64,000 nucleotides of DNA from Aquincola tertiaricarbonis (GCF_000969605.1 NZ_JZUE01000009.1:62001-126000); one strand, 5' to 3'; shown: positions 49,036-58,693, counted from the first letter of the stretch. The notes: generated by a model from the sequence alone, not told the origin. A program made the numbers and translations.

Positions 49036-50025
49036 TCAGCGGGCGGCCTCCACCACCACGCGCTGCTCGATGGCGCCGAACACGCTCTGGCCGTCGCTGC
49101 CCTTCATCTCGATGCGGATGGTGTCGCCGTCGCGCATGAAGCCGGTCTTGGGCTCACCGCTTTCGATGGTCTCGATGGCGCGTTTTTCGGCAATGCAGGC
49201 ATAGCCATGGGACCAGTCCTGGTTGCTCACGGTTCCGCTGCCCACGATGCTGCCGGCACGCACGCGGCGTGTCCTGGCCATGTGGGCGATGAGCTGGCCG
49301 AAGTGGAAGGTCATCTCCGGCCCGGCCTCGGTCAGGCCCACGGTGCGGCCGTTCCAGGCGCTGTGCAGCGTCAGGTGCAGGCGGCCACCTTTCCAGGCGT
49401 CGCCCAGTTCGTCGGGTGTCACCGCAACGGGGCTGAAGGCGGTGGCCGGCTTGCTCTGGAAGAAGCCGAAGCCCTTGGCCAGCTCGGCGGGCACGAGGTT
49501 GCGCAGGCTCCAGTCGTTGACCAGCATCAGCAGGCGGATGCCTTCCAGCGCACGGTCGGGGGCGCAGCCCATGGGGATGTCGCCGGTGACCACCGCCAGC
49601 TCGGCCTCGAAGTCGATGCCCCAGGCCTCGTCCCCGAACACCGCTTCGTCGCACGGGCCCAGGAAGTCGTCACTGCCGCCCTGGTACATCAGTGGGTCGC
49701 TGTAGAAACTCTCGGGCACTTCCGCTTTGCGGGCGCGACGCACCAGCTCCACATGGTTGAGGTAGGCTGAACCGTCGGCCCACTGGCAGGCGCGCGGCAG
49801 CGGCGCCATGCATTTCTGCGGCTCGAAGGCGAACGCATGCCGGGCCTTGCCGTGGTTCAGGGTCTGGTACAGGTCTTCCAGCTGCGGGCTGAGGAAGTTC
49901 CAGTCGTCCAGCACCTGCTGCAGGCGGGTGGCGGTGCCGGTCGCAAAATGGGCGGTGGCCAGGTCGCGCGACACCACCACCAGCTGGCCGTCCCGCGATC
50001 CATCCTTGTACGTAGCGAGTTTCAT
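49036..50025 (-). CDS. Fumarylacetoacetate hydrolase (FAH) family protein
   Basis: A 329-residue metal-dependent hydrolase or decarboxylase of aromatic-degradation type. The FAH core (about 75-325) has WGIDFEAELAVVTGDIP (metal-binding glutamates), LVNDWSLRN and VGSGTVSNQDW. An N-terminal domain of about 70 residues (LATYKDGSRDGQLVVVSRD) matches the long form close to fumarylacetoacetase. Its start ATG overlaps the divergent DUF3108 gene's possible start in the same CATG. It heads the minus-strand run. Confidence 0.88.
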   Translation of the reverse strand: MKLATYKDGSRDGQLVVVSRDLATAHFATGTATRLQQVLDDWNFLSPQLEDLYQTLNHGKARHAFAFEPQKCMAPLPRACQWADGSAYLNHVELVRRARKAEVPESFYSDPLMYQGGSDDFLGPCDEAVFGDEAWGIDFEAELAVVTGDIPMGCAPDRALEGIRLLMLVNDWSLRNLVPAELAKGFGFFQSKPATAFSPVAVTPDELGDAWKGGRLHLTLHSAWNGRTVGLTEAGPEMTFHFGQLIAHMARTRRVRAGSIVGSGTVSNQDWSHGYACIAEKRAIETIESGEPKTGFMRDGDTIRIEMKGSDGQSVFGAIEQRVVVEAAR

Positions 50026-50038
50026 GAAAGCGATTGTG

Positions 50039-51223
50039 ATGGCTCCCCCCGCGCCCGGCCGTTGGCGCCGCCGGCTGGTGCTGGGCGGCGTGGCCGCCGC
50101 CATCGTGCTGGCCCACGGCGTGGGGCTGCAGCACCTGGGGCTGGCCACACAGGCCGATGGCGAGCTGCCGGGCCGCCCCGGTGCCTTCACCGTGCGCACG
50201 CTGGCGGCGGTGGACGTGCCAGCGCAGCCGGCCGCCGCCGCCCCGCAACCCGCCACCCCGCCCATGCCGGCGGCCCAGGCCGGCAAGACGCCCCGGCCCA
50301 CCGCGGCGCTGCAGGCCATGCCCCAGCCGGCGCCCGCGCCCGGCCAGCCGGCCGAAGACGCGGCCCGGGCCCCGGTGGAGGACGACCCGCCCGCGCCCGA
50401 GGAAGCCCCGGCCGCCGACACGCATGCCGAACTGCCCGCGCCCGAACCGACGGTGGCACAGACTGACCCCGGCCCCGACCCCGCCGCCCCCGAGCCCGCC
50501 GACCTGCCCCTGGTGATGGCCGCCGCCGCCACCGCCGTGGCCCCCGCCGCCGCGCGGGCGGAAACGGTGGAAGTGCCCGTCTACCCCACCCGGCTGGCCG
50601 CCGCTTTCAGCGCGCGCTACCGGCTGCAGCGCGGCATGCTCGGCGGCACCGGCACCCTGCGCTGGGCGCCATCGGCCGACGGCCGGCGCTACGAAGCGCG
50701 GCTGGACGGCAGCGTGGCCGGCTTCAACGTGCTGGACTGGACCAGCACCGGCGCCATCGACCGTGCCGGCGTGGCACCCGAGCGCTTCCTCGTGCGCCGC
50801 CGCGGCCGCGATGCGCAGGCCGCCAACTTCCAGCGCGGCGCGGGCAAGATCACCTATTCCGGCCCGTCGGTGCAGTACGACTTGCCGACCGGCGCGCAGG
50901 ACCGCCTGAGCTGGATGCTGCAGCTCGGGGGCGTGCTCAACGCATCGCCCAAGCGCTTCGGCGTGGGCTCGCGGCTGTCGTTCTTCGTCTCCGGCGCGCG
51001 GGGCGACGCCGACCTGTGGCAGTTCAGCGTGGTCGGGCTCGAGAACGTGCCGGCCGGCGGCGGCCGGGACACCCTGGCCTTGAAGCTGGTGCGCGAGCCG
51101 CGCAAGGCCTACGACACGCACGTGGAGGTCTGGCTGGACCCGGCCCGTGAAGACCGCCCGGTGCTGGCCCGCCTGTCCACGGCCGGCAACGACGACGCGT
51201 TGGAGCTGAGGCTGGCCGACTGA
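50039..51223 (+). CDS. DUF3108 domain-containing secreted/anchored protein with Pro/Ala-rich linker
   Basis: A 394-residue protein. One N-terminal transmembrane segment (about 12-30, LVLGGVAAAIVLAHGVGL) is followed by a long Pro/Ala/Glu-rich linker (about 65-170), then a beta-rich DUF3108 domain (about 180-390; YRLQRGMLGGTGTLRW, LSWMLQLGGVL). The linker recalls TonB-like proteins that span the periplasm, but no TonB C-terminus exists. The start at 50039 is chosen; an in-frame ATG at 50024 would overlap the divergent FAH start. Function unknown. Confidence 0.8.
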   Translation: MAPPAPGRWRRRLVLGGVAAAIVLAHGVGLQHLGLATQADGELPGRPGAFTVRTLAAVDVPAQPAAAAPQPATPPMPAAQAGKTPRPTAALQAMPQPAPAPGQPAEDAARAPVEDDPPAPEEAPAADTHAELPAPEPTVAQTDPGPDPAAPEPADLPLVMAAAATAVAPAAARAETVEVPVYPTRLAAAFSARYRLQRGMLGGTGTLRWAPSADGRRYEARLDGSVAGFNVLDWTSTGAIDRAGVAPERFLVRRRGRDAQAANFQRGAGKITYSGPSVQYDLPTGAQDRLSWMLQLGGVLNASPKRFGVGSRLSFFVSGARGDADLWQFSVVGLENVPAGGGRDTLALKLVREPRKAYDTHVEVWLDPAREDRPVLARLSTAGNDDALELRLAD

Positions 51224-51334
51224 ACCGGGCGCCCGCGGCCCGGGCCGCCCGATTGCTCCGCAGCGGTCATGAATGCCGTGCATGGCTTGAAACTTGCGAT
51301 CACGGCGCCAACTGGCCTGCAAGGAGAGAACTCC

Positions 51335-51622
51335 ATGTTGATGCTCTACAACTCGGACAGTTTTGCGGTGGTGCAGTTCGACCTGCCTACCGAAGCCACG
51401 CCGGCCCAGGCCAGCCCGGCACAGGACGCACCGCTCACCCGCGGCGGCTACGAAATCGTCGACAAGTTCGCCCGCAAGGAAATCTTCCTGGAAGGTGCGA
51501 TGGCGGAAAGCTTCAAGGAGGGCGTGGAAGCGCTGATCCAGACCAGCCCGTCGGAGGACGAGCTGGACGACTACATCGCCCGCTTCACCCAGCTGGCCCA
51601 GCACCCCGTCGTGCTGCACTGA
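51335..51622 (+). CDS. DUF3567-family small protein
   Basis: A 95-residue cytoplasmic protein with the Burkholderiales DUF3567 pattern: MLMLYNSDSFAVVQFD, RGGYEIVDKFARKEIFLEGAMAE and a C-terminal PVVLH. Acidic and likely helical. I chose the ATG at 51335, which has AAGGAGAG 6 bases before it. The family has no known function that I can state. It ends with its own terminator. Confidence 0.85.
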   Translation: MLMLYNSDSFAVVQFDLPTEATPAQASPAQDAPLTRGGYEIVDKFARKEIFLEGAMAESFKEGVEALIQTSPSEDELDDYIARFTQLAQHPVVLH

Positions 51623-51634
51623 TCCGCCCCGCCA

Positions 51635-51657
51635 AGGCCCTGCCACCGGCAGGGCTT
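51635..51657 (+). terminator. Terminator after the DUF3567 gene
   Basis: GCCCTGCC (51637-51644), loop ACC, GGCAGGGC (51648-51655), extended by G-U and A-U pairs to about 10 bp, then TTG. The T-run is short. It lies 13 bases after the stop. Confidence 0.5.
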
Positions 51658-51682
51658 GCCCAGGCCCGGCGGCTGGGCGAAC

Positions 51683-54013
51683 ATGCAGCGCACAACCCCG
51701 CTGCGTGCCGTGAATCCCACCGCCGACGTCCCGCTCCACCTGTCGCCCGACCTGCGCGATGCGCCCGTGATGGACCGCATGTGCTCGCGCTTCGTGCTGG
51801 CGCTCACGATGCGCAACGCGGGCCGCTTCAACCTGCGGCGCGACTGGAACAGCCTGCTGTCGCTCACCGGCCGCCACCTGGCCTGGCCCGAGCCGGTCCT
51901 GCGCCGGCTGCGCGCCTTCCTCGCCCAGCGCTGCCAGAACAACGAGCACTGGCGTGGCCACGAGGCCCTGGGCGACGACGCCTTCCTGCAGCGCCACGGC
52001 CACTGGCGCGGGCCGTATGAGGAAGGCACGGTCTTCTTCTACATCGACGAATACATCAAGGACGCGCCGAAGGACTTGCTGACGGTGCTGGCGGCCACCT
52101 CGCAGTGGCTGGAGCGCAGCCTGAAGAAGGAGCTGACCCTCGTCGAGAAGAACATCGACGCGCTGGCCGGCCTGCTGCAGCTCAATGCGGCCGAGCGCGC
52201 GCTGCTGCTGTACGGCACGCTGGCCCGCTACCAGCGCGACCTGCGCGGCCTGCTGGTGGAGTTCAAGGTGTCCAGCGCGCAGGAGGCGTATGCCGCCATT
52301 GCCGACGTGGCCGGCGTGGACCAGCGCGACGTGGCCGAGGCCCTGCGCGCCGGATCGCGGCTCGAGCGCATCGGCATGGTGGAGAACCTCATCTCCGAGC
52401 ACAACATCACCGACCTGGCCGACCTGATGAAGGTCAGCGACCAGCTGCCGCCGGTGCTGATGCGCGAGTACCCCGGCCCCAACGACCTGATGGCCGTGTT
52501 CACCCGCCCGGCGCATGCCAGCGAGCTGCAGCCGGCCGACTTCCAGTTCGTCGGCGACGACCTGGCCGTGCTGGCCGGCCTGCTGCGCAATGCGGTGCAG
52601 CGCAAGGCGCCCGGCGTCAACGTGCTGCTGTACGGCCCGCCCGGCACCGGCAAGACGGAGCTGGCCAAGGTGGCCGCGCAATCGGCCGGCCTCACGCTGT
52701 ACGAGGTGGAGTACGCCGACCGCGACGGCAACTCGCTGTCGGGCCGCGACCGCTACCGCTCGCTGCAGATCAGCCAGGTGTTCCTCAAGACCAGCCCGCA
52801 GGTGGCCCTGCTGTTCGACGAGGTGGAGGACGTGTTCCCGCCGCTGTCCACCGACACCGCGCAGCTGATGGCCCGGCTGGACAGCAGCGACGCGCCCAGC
52901 GGCAGCGTCAGCGGCAAGGCCTGGGTCAACCAGATCCTCGAGACCAATCCGGTGCCGGTGATCTGGGTCACCAACCGCATCGAGCAGATCGACCCCGCCT
53001 TCCGCCGCCGCTTCCAGTACCACCTGGAGCTGAAGTCGCCGCCGCCCGGCGCGCGCGAGGCGCTGGTCACCCGCGCGCTGGCCGAGGTGCCGGTGCGCGC
53101 GGGCTTCGCGGCGCGGCTGGCCGAGCGCCGCGGCCTCACGCCGGCGCAGATCCGCACCGCGGTGCGCTTCGCGCGGCTGGCGCAGGCGCCCGATGCGGAC
53201 GGCGCGGCCATCGAGAGCCTGATCGAGCGCCAGCTGGGCAATGCCGACAAGGCGCTGGGCCAGAGCGGCAGCCAGCGGCCGGCGCGGCCGGTGGTCACGC
53301 AGTACGACCTGTCGCTGCTGAACGTGGAAACCCGCTTCGAGCTGCCGCGCATCATCGAATCGCTCGGCCGCCGCGGCCACGGCACGCTGTGCTTCCACGG
53401 TGCGCCGGGCACCGGCAAGACGGCGCTGGCCGAGCACATCGCCCAATCGCTGCAGCGGCCGCTGATGGTGCGCCAGGCCAGCGACCTGGTGAGCAAGTTC
53501 GTCGGCGAGACCGAGCAGAACATGGCCCGCATGTTCGAGGAAGCCACCGCCGAGGGCGCGGTGCTGCTGCTGGACGAGGCCGACAGCTTCCTGCGCAGCC
53601 GCCAGCGCGCCGAGCGCACCTACGAGGTGACCGAGGTCAACGAGATGCTGCAGTGCATGGAGCGTTTCGCCGAGATCTTCATCTGCACCACCAACCTGTT
53701 CGACGAGCTGGACGAAGCCGCGCTGCGCCGCTTCACCTTCAAGATCCGCTTCAACCCGCTGACGCCGGCGCAGCGGCTGCGCATGTTCGCGGCCGAGGCG
53801 CTGGGCGGCGAGGAGGCGGCGCTGCAGCCGGAGCACCGGCAGCGGCTGCTGCAGCTGGACCAGCTCACGCCCGGCGACTTCGCCGCGGTGCAGCGCCAGG
53901 CCGAGGTGCTGGGCGACGTGTTCGATGCCGACGGCTTCCTGGCCCAGCTGGAAGGCGAGCACCGCGCCAAGCCGCTGGTGCGCCAGCGACGCGGCATGGG
54001 CTTCGTGCGGTAG
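51683..54013 (+). CDS. Tandem AAA+ ATPase with uncharacterised N-terminal domain
   Basis: A 776-residue protein. Residues 1-290 form an alpha-helical domain I do not recognise. AAA domain 1 has Walker A GPPGTGKT (318-325), Walker B LLFDEVED (377-384), sensor-1 Asn in IWVTNR and RRRF arginines near 441. AAA domain 2 has Walker A GAPGTGKT (573-580), Walker B LLLDEADS (628-635), sensor-1 CTTN and ALRRF. Both sites look active. The layout recalls COG0464/p97-like double-ring ATPases, but the N-domain is not the p97 or FtsH type. I chose the ATG at 51683. The likely role is protein remodelling; the target is unknown. Confidence 0.82.
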   Translation: MQRTTPLRAVNPTADVPLHLSPDLRDAPVMDRMCSRFVLALTMRNAGRFNLRRDWNSLLSLTGRHLAWPEPVLRRLRAFLAQRCQNNEHWRGHEALGDDAFLQRHGHWRGPYEEGTVFFYIDEYIKDAPKDLLTVLAATSQWLERSLKKELTLVEKNIDALAGLLQLNAAERALLLYGTLARYQRDLRGLLVEFKVSSAQEAYAAIADVAGVDQRDVAEALRAGSRLERIGMVENLISEHNITDLADLMKVSDQLPPVLMREYPGPNDLMAVFTRPAHASELQPADFQFVGDDLAVLAGLLRNAVQRKAPGVNVLLYGPPGTGKTELAKVAAQSAGLTLYEVEYADRDGNSLSGRDRYRSLQISQVFLKTSPQVALLFDEVEDVFPPLSTDTAQLMARLDSSDAPSGSVSGKAWVNQILETNPVPVIWVTNRIEQIDPAFRRRFQYHLELKSPPPGAREALVTRALAEVPVRAGFAARLAERRGLTPAQIRTAVRFARLAQAPDADGAAIESLIERQLGNADKALGQSGSQRPARPVVTQYDLSLLNVETRFELPRIIESLGRRGHGTLCFHGAPGTGKTALAEHIAQSLQRPLMVRQASDLVSKFVGETEQNMARMFEEATAEGAVLLLDEADSFLRSRQRAERTYEVTEVNEMLQCMERFAEIFICTTNLFDELDEAALRRFTFKIRFNPLTPAQRLRMFAAEALGGEEAALQPEHRQRLLQLDQLTPGDFAAVQRQAEVLGDVFDADGFLAQLEGEHRAKPLVRQRRGMGFVR

Positions 54014-54115
54014 CGGCCCGATAGCTCAAGCGTCGGCAGCAATGGCCGACAACGGAAGGTCACGGGTGGCGGCTCCACTCGACCAGCCGCAGTACCCCGC
54101 ATGGAAGTTACATCA

Positions 54116-56251
54116 ATGGCCCTGCGCTACGACCCGCTCGTCGTCGCGCTGTCCTACCTGATCGCCACCCTGGCGTCCTTCGTGGCGCTGAACCTGGCCC
54201 ACCGCGTGCGCGCCGAAGACCGGTTGATGGCGGCCAGCTGGTGGATCGGCGGATCGCTGGCCATGGGCTGCGGCATCTGGTCCATGCACTTCGTGGGCAT
54301 GCTGGCGGTGCAGATGCCGATCGAGATCGGCTACGAAGTGGGCCGCACGCTGCTGTCCTGGGTTGCCGCGGTGGCTTCGTCGGCCATGGCGCTGGGCATC
54401 GCCTCGCGGGCGGAATTGCGCTGGTCCACCCTGGCCGGCGGCGCGCTGGCCATCGGGCTGGGCATCTGCGCCATGCACTACACCGGCATGTCGGCGCTGC
54501 AGATGGCGCCGGGCATCCAGTGGCACTGGCCCACGGTGGCCGCGTCGGCCGCGGTGGCGGTGGCTGCCTCGGCCGCGGCGCTGCTCATCTTCTTCTGGCT
54601 GCGCCGGCTGAGCGGCTCGGCCGCGCGCGCCGGCCAGACGCTGGCCGCCCTGGTGATGGGCGCGGCCATCTGCGGCATGCACTACACCGGCATGGCCGCC
54701 GCGTCCTTCGCCGAGGGCTCGGTATGCCTGAGCGCCAACGGCCTGCGCGGCGACAGCCTGGGCATGCTGGTGTCGGTGGCCGCGGTGACGCTGCTGCTGC
54801 TGACGCTGTTCACTTCCTTGCTGGATGCGCGGCTGCAGGGCCGGGCACAGCTGCTGGCGCAATCGCTGCAGGCGGCCAACGACGAGCTGCACCAGCTGGC
54901 CTTCCGCGACGCGCTCACCGGCCTGCCCAACCGCCTGCTGTTCGACGACCGCGTGGCGCAGGCGGTGCAGCGCACCGGCCGCGACGGCAGCACGCTGGCG
55001 GTGCTGTTCGTCGACCTCGACGGCTTCAAGCCGATCAACGATTCCTTCGGCCATGCCTTCGGCGACCTGGTGCTGCGCGAGATGGCGCAGCGCCTGGCCG
55101 CCGAGGCCCGCGCCAGCGACACCGTGGCCCGCGTGGGGGGCGACGAGTTCGTGCTGCTGCTGCAGGGCGTGCGCAACGAGGCCGCGGTGGCCCAGGCGGC
55201 GCAGCGCATCATCGACGCGCTGTCGCGGCCGGTGACGGTGCAGGAGCGCGAGGTGGCCCTGTCGTGCTCGGTGGGCATCGCGGTGCATGGCAGCGGTGGC
55301 GAACGCGGCAAGCTCATGGCCAATGCCGATGCCGCGATGTACGCCGCCAAGCGCGCCGGTGGCCGCGGCTATGCCTTCTTCGAGCCGCACATGGACGCCC
55401 ATGTGCGCGAGCAGGTGGAGCTGCAGCGCGACCTGCGCCTGGCGCTGGAGCGCGGCGAGCTGGAGCTGCACTACCAGCCCAAGGTGTCGGGCGACGGCAG
55501 CGTGATCACCGGTGCCGAGGCGCTGGCACGCTGGCGCCATCCGCGGCGCGGGCTGGTGAGCCCGGCGGTGTTCATCCCGGTGGCCGAGCGCTTCGGCCTC
55601 ATCGGCGCGCTGGGCGACTGGGTGATCGAGCGCGCCTGCCGCCAGGTGCGCCAGTGGCTGGACGAAGGCCTGCGCGTGCGCGTGGCCATCAACCTGTCGG
55701 TCTATCAGCTGCGGCAGGACGACCTGGTGGAGCGGGTGCAGCGTGCCATCGACGAGCACCGCATCGATGCCACGCTGCTCACCTTCGAGATCACCGAGTC
55801 GGTGGCGATGGAAGACGCCGAGAGCACCCTGCGCACCTTCGAGCGCCTGGCCTGCATCGGCGTGCAGATGTCGATCGACGACTTCGGCACGGGTTATTCC
55901 AGCCTGTCCTACCTGCGCAGGCTGCAGGCGCGGCAGCTCAAGATCGACCGCGCCTTCGTGCGCGACCTGGAGACCAGCGCCGATGCGCGCGCCATCGTGG
56001 AAGCGGTGGTGCGACTGGCCCATGCGCTGGGCCTGAACGTGGTGGCCGAAGGCGTGGAAACCCCGGGCCAGCGCGACGTGCTGCATGCGCTGGGCTGCGA
56101 CGAGCTGCAGGGCTTCCTGTTCGCCAAGCCGATGCTGCCGCACCTGATGGCGCTGTGGGCCGACGGCGTGGGCCGGCCCGAGTCGCTCACCTTCGGCGAT
56201 TCCGCCTACGTCGCCGTGGATGAAGCGCCGTCCCTAGAATCGGGCGCATGA
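54116..56251 (+). CDS. MHYT-GGDEF-EAL cyclic-di-GMP membrane protein
   Basis: A 711-residue inner-membrane sensor enzyme. Seven transmembrane helices (about 1-240) carry three MHYT motifs (MHFVGM, MHYTGM, MHYTGM), thought to bind copper and sense O2, CO or NO. The GGDEF domain has an intact GGDEF (341-345) and the inhibitory RxxD site RASD (332-335). The EAL domain has EAL (468-470), [22 protein letters not shown] and EGVET, all needed for phosphodiesterase activity. I chose the ATG at 54116, with GGAAG 8 bases before it, over 54101. It overlaps metH1 by 4 bases. Confidence 0.93.
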   Translation: MALRYDPLVVALSYLIATLASFVALNLAHRVRAEDRLMAASWWIGGSLAMGCGIWSMHFVGMLAVQMPIEIGYEVGRTLLSWVAAVASSAMALGIASRAELRWSTLAGGALAIGLGICAMHYTGMSALQMAPGIQWHWPTVAASAAVAVAASAAALLIFFWLRRLSGSAARAGQTLAALVMGAAICGMHYTGMAAASFAEGSVCLSANGLRGDSLGMLVSVAAVTLLLLTLFTSLLDARLQGRAQLLAQSLQAANDELHQLAFRDALTGLPNRLLFDDRVAQAVQRTGRDGSTLAVLFVDLDGFKPINDSFGHAFGDLVLREMAQRLAAEARASDTVARVGGDEFVLLLQGVRNEAAVAQAAQRIIDALSRPVTVQEREVALSCSVGIAVHGSGGERGKLMANADAAMYAAKRAGGRGYAFFEPHMDAHVREQVELQRDLRLALERGELELHYQPKVSGDGSVITGAEALARWRHPRRGLVSPAVFIPVAERFGLIGALGDWVIERACRQVRQWLDEGLRVRVAINLSVYQLRQDDLVERVQRAIDEHRIDATLLTFEITESVAMEDAESTLRTFERLACIGVQMSIDDFGTGYSSLSYLRRLQARQLKIDRAFVRDLETSADARAIVEAVVRLAHALGLNVVAEGVETPGQRDVLHALGCDELQGFLFAKPMLPHLMALWADGVGRPESLTFGDSAYVAVDEAPSLESGA

Positions 56252-57306
56252 ACTACACCCGCGCCGCCGAACTGCCCGAGCTGCTGAAGCAACGCATCGT
56301 CGTCATCGACGGTGCCATGGGCACGATGATCCAGCGGTACAAGCTGACGGAAGCCGACTTCCGCGGCGAGCGGCTGAAGGACCATCCGAAGGACCTGAAG
56401 GGCAACAACGACCTGCTGGTGCTGACGCGGCCCGACGTGATCCGCGAGATCCACGACCAGTACCTGGCGGCCGGGGCCGACCTGATCGAGACCAACACCT
56501 TCGGCGCCACCTCCATCGCGCAGGAGGACTACGGCCTGCAGGATTTGGCGTACGAGATGAACGTGGCCGCCGCCCGCATTGCCCGCGAAGCCTGTGACGC
56601 GGCCAGCACGCCCGACAAGCCGCGCTTCGTGGCCGGCGCGCTGGGCCCCACGCCTCGCACCGCCAGCATCAGCCCCGACGTCAACGACCCGGCGGCGCGC
56701 AACGTCACCTTCGAAGCCCTGCGCGCGGCCTACTACGAGCAGGCCCAGGGCCTGCTGGACGGCGGCTGCGACCTGTTCCTGGTCGAGACCATCTTCGACA
56801 CGCTGAACGCCAAGGCGGCGATCTTCGCGCTGGACGAGCTGATGGAAGCCACCGGCGAGCGGCTGCCGGTGATCATCAGCGGCACCGTCACCGACGCCTC
56901 CGGCCGCATCCTGTCGGGCCAGACGGTCACGGCCTTCTGGCACTCGGTGCGGCATGCCAAGCCGCTGGCGGTGGGCCTGAACTGCGCGCTGGGCGCGGCG
57001 CTGATGCGCCCCTACATCGAGGAACTGGGCAAGGCGGCGCCGGACACCGCCATCTCCTGCTACCCGAACGCCGGCCTGCCCAACCCGATGAGCGACACCG
57101 GCTTCGACGAGACGCCCGACGTCACCGGCGGACTGATGGAAGAGTTCGCAAGGAGCGGCTTCCTGAACATCGTGGGCGGCTGCTGCGGCACCACGCCCGA
57201 CCACATCGCCGCCATCGCGCAGCGGGTGTCGGCCTACCGGCCGCGCAGCCGGCGCGATCCGCTGTTCAGCGGCCTGGTGCAAGCCGAGGCGGCCGAAGCC
57301 GCCTGA
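56248..57306 (+). CDS. metH: Methionine synthase, homocysteine-binding half (MetH1)
   Basis: A 352-residue protein equal to the first domain of B12-dependent methionine synthase, which binds and activates homocysteine through zinc. It starts [12 protein letters not shown]; the zinc cysteines are in GLNCALG and [10 protein letters not shown]. The rest of MetH is encoded separately at 58846-61587, an arrangement seen in several betaproteobacteria. Its start overlaps the c-di-GMP gene stop (ATGA). It has no riboswitch of its own. A C-terminal tail of about 30 residues follows the last conserved helix. Confidence 0.94.
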   Translation: MNYTRAAELPELLKQRIVVIDGAMGTMIQRYKLTEADFRGERLKDHPKDLKGNNDLLVLTRPDVIREIHDQYLAAGADLIETNTFGATSIAQEDYGLQDLAYEMNVAAARIAREACDAASTPDKPRFVAGALGPTPRTASISPDVNDPAARNVTFEALRAAYYEQAQGLLDGGCDLFLVETIFDTLNAKAAIFALDELMEATGERLPVIISGTVTDASGRILSGQTVTAFWHSVRHAKPLAVGLNCALGAALMRPYIEELGKAAPDTAISCYPNAGLPNPMSDTGFDETPDVTGGLMEEFARSGFLNIVGGCCGTTPDHIAAIAQRVSAYRPRSRRDPLFSGLVQAEAAEAA

Positions 57307-57326
57307 TCCGCATCGGCCGGCCGGGC

Positions 57327-57839
57327 TCAGGCGCCGGCGGCCGGATTGACGCGCAGCCGCAGGCCGACCACCGGCCCATCGGCCGCCGCGGGCGCGATGC
57401 GGCCGGCGTTCACGCCGCGGCCGGTCAGGTGGCGCGTCATCGACTCCACCCGGCGCCGTCCCAGCCCGGCCTCGCCCCCCGCGGGAGGCGCCACCGTCAG
57501 CACCAGCAGGTCGCGCCGGCGCATGCTTTCCGCCACCCGGTCCAGCACCGCGGCCAGCGCCGGCTTGATGGCCGCCTGGCCGGCATCGAAGGCAAAGGCA
57601 TCCGGCACGTCCACCCGCAGCGCGCCGCTGCGCTCCTGCGCAATCGCCACCGGCGTGCCGCTGAACCATTGCTGCAGCCATTGCTGCTCGGCCATCAGGG
57701 CCGCCGGTGCGGCGGCTCGGCGGTCGGCCTCGCTGCCGGCAGGCGTGCTGCCGGCGCCGCCACCTTGCGGACCGGTGGCGCAGCCGGACGCCAGCAGCGC
57801 GGCGGCCACGCAGGCGGCAGCCGCGGTGCGGCGGGACAT
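57327..57839 (-). CDS. Lipoprotein paralogue B (OmpA-like C-terminal fold), 170 residues
   Basis: A predicted lipoprotein with a signal ending in the lipobox LLASGC (Cys near residue 20), then a domain with QQWLQQWFSGTPVAIA, DVPDAFAFDAGQAAIKPALAAVLDRVAE and a loosely OmpA-like C-terminus (GRRRVESMTRHLTGRGVNAGRI). It is clearly paralogous to the gene at 57949, sharing WLQQWF-GTPV-IA and FD.G...IKP.LAAVL. An upstream in-frame start at 57872 adds 11 residues; I chose 57839, which begins the signal. It is convergent to metH1, 20 bases away. Confidence 0.72.
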   Translation of the reverse strand: MSRRTAAAACVAAALLASGCATGPQGGGAGSTPAGSEADRRAAAPAALMAEQQWLQQWFSGTPVAIAQERSGALRVDVPDAFAFDAGQAAIKPALAAVLDRVAESMRRRDLLVLTVAPPAGGEAGLGRRRVESMTRHLTGRGVNAGRIAPAAADGPVVGLRLRVNPAAGA

Positions 57840-57948
57840 GGGGCGAGGGGAGTGCGTGAACATCGTGGTCATCGCCCGATTGCAGCGCGGCCCGCGGACC
57901 CGGCGCGCTGCGCCATGTAAGCGGTGTTGCGGGCGGTGAACCGCGCCG

Positions 57949-58623
57949 TCAGCCGCCGGTGCCGCCGTTGATCACCAGCCGCACCGGCGCGCCGGGCAGG
58001 CCATCGGCCTCGGTGATGCGGGTGGGGGAGATGGCGGCGCTGTAGAAGTGCTCGCGCACGCGGGTGCTGCGCTCACGCGCCAGCGAGCCGGGGCCGCCCG
58101 ATTCGGCCGGCGCCTCGATGCGCATCTGCAGGCTGGGCTGGCGCTCCAGGCTGCTGCGCACACGGGTGAGCACCGCGGCCAGCGGCGGCTTGACGGCCGA
58201 GGCGCCCACGTCGAAGCAGAACTCGGCCGGCACTTCCACCAGCAGCGTGCCGTCGCCCTGCGGCGCGATCACCACCGGCGTGCCCTCGAACCACTGCTGC
58301 AGCCAGCGCTGTTCGGTCATCAGCGGCCCGTTCTCGGGCGGCAGCAGCGGCACGCCCGGCTGCGTCTGGGTGGTGGTGGAAGGCGGTGCGGCTTCCGATG
58401 CCGGCGGCGCCGGCGGCAGCGCGGCCTCGGCCGAAGGCGCCACCGGCATCGGCGTGGCCGCGGGAGGCAAGGGCAGGGGCGGCGGGGGCTCGGGCAGCGG
58501 CGGCGGCGGCACCGTCATGCGGGGCGTGGGCTGGTCTAGCGGCACCCGGGTGCCGCAGCCTGCCAGCACGGCGGCTGCCAGCAGCGCCATACCGACCGGG
58601 GTTGATCGATTCCACCACTGCAT
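57949..58623 (-). CDS. Lipoprotein paralogue A (OmpA-like C-terminal fold), 224 residues
   Basis: A predicted lipoprotein with lipobox VLAGC (Cys near residue 23), a proline-rich linker (about 35-100) and the same domain as its neighbour: RWLQQWFEGTPVVIAPQGDG, FCFDVGASAVKPPLAAVLTRVRS, then an OmpA-like C-terminus (SLARERSTRVREHFYSAAI). The linker could reach the peptidoglycan layer. It lies upstream of paralogue B on the minus strand, and both probably form one transcript between the two halves of metH. Confidence 0.75.
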   Translation of the reverse strand: MQWWNRSTPVGMALLAAAVLAGCGTRVPLDQPTPRMTVPPPPLPEPPPPLPLPPAATPMPVAPSAEAALPPAPPASEAAPPSTTTQTQPGVPLLPPENGPLMTEQRWLQQWFEGTPVVIAPQGDGTLLVEVPAEFCFDVGASAVKPPLAAVLTRVRSSLERQPSLQMRIEAPAESGGPGSLARERSTRVREHFYSAAISPTRITEADGLPGAPVRLVINGGTGG

Positions 58624-58687
58624 CGCGTCATCTCCTGCTGAAGTTCATGTGCTTGGACCATTGTGCAGGCGGGGCAGGCCGGCTCGC

Positions 58688-58693
58688 TAAAAT
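58688..58693 (+). promoter_or_regulatory. -10 box of the metH2 riboswitch transcript
   Basis: TAAAAT lies about 10 bases before the riboswitch. The start would be near 58700, so the transcript would begin almost exactly at the aptamer. The -35 region is weak. Confidence 0.45.

Noticed and set aside
49670-53962. A minus-strand open frame of 1430 codons antisense to the AAA+ ATPase and DUF3108 genes.
   Set aside because: Composition is low complexity and the opposite strand has clear AAA motifs.
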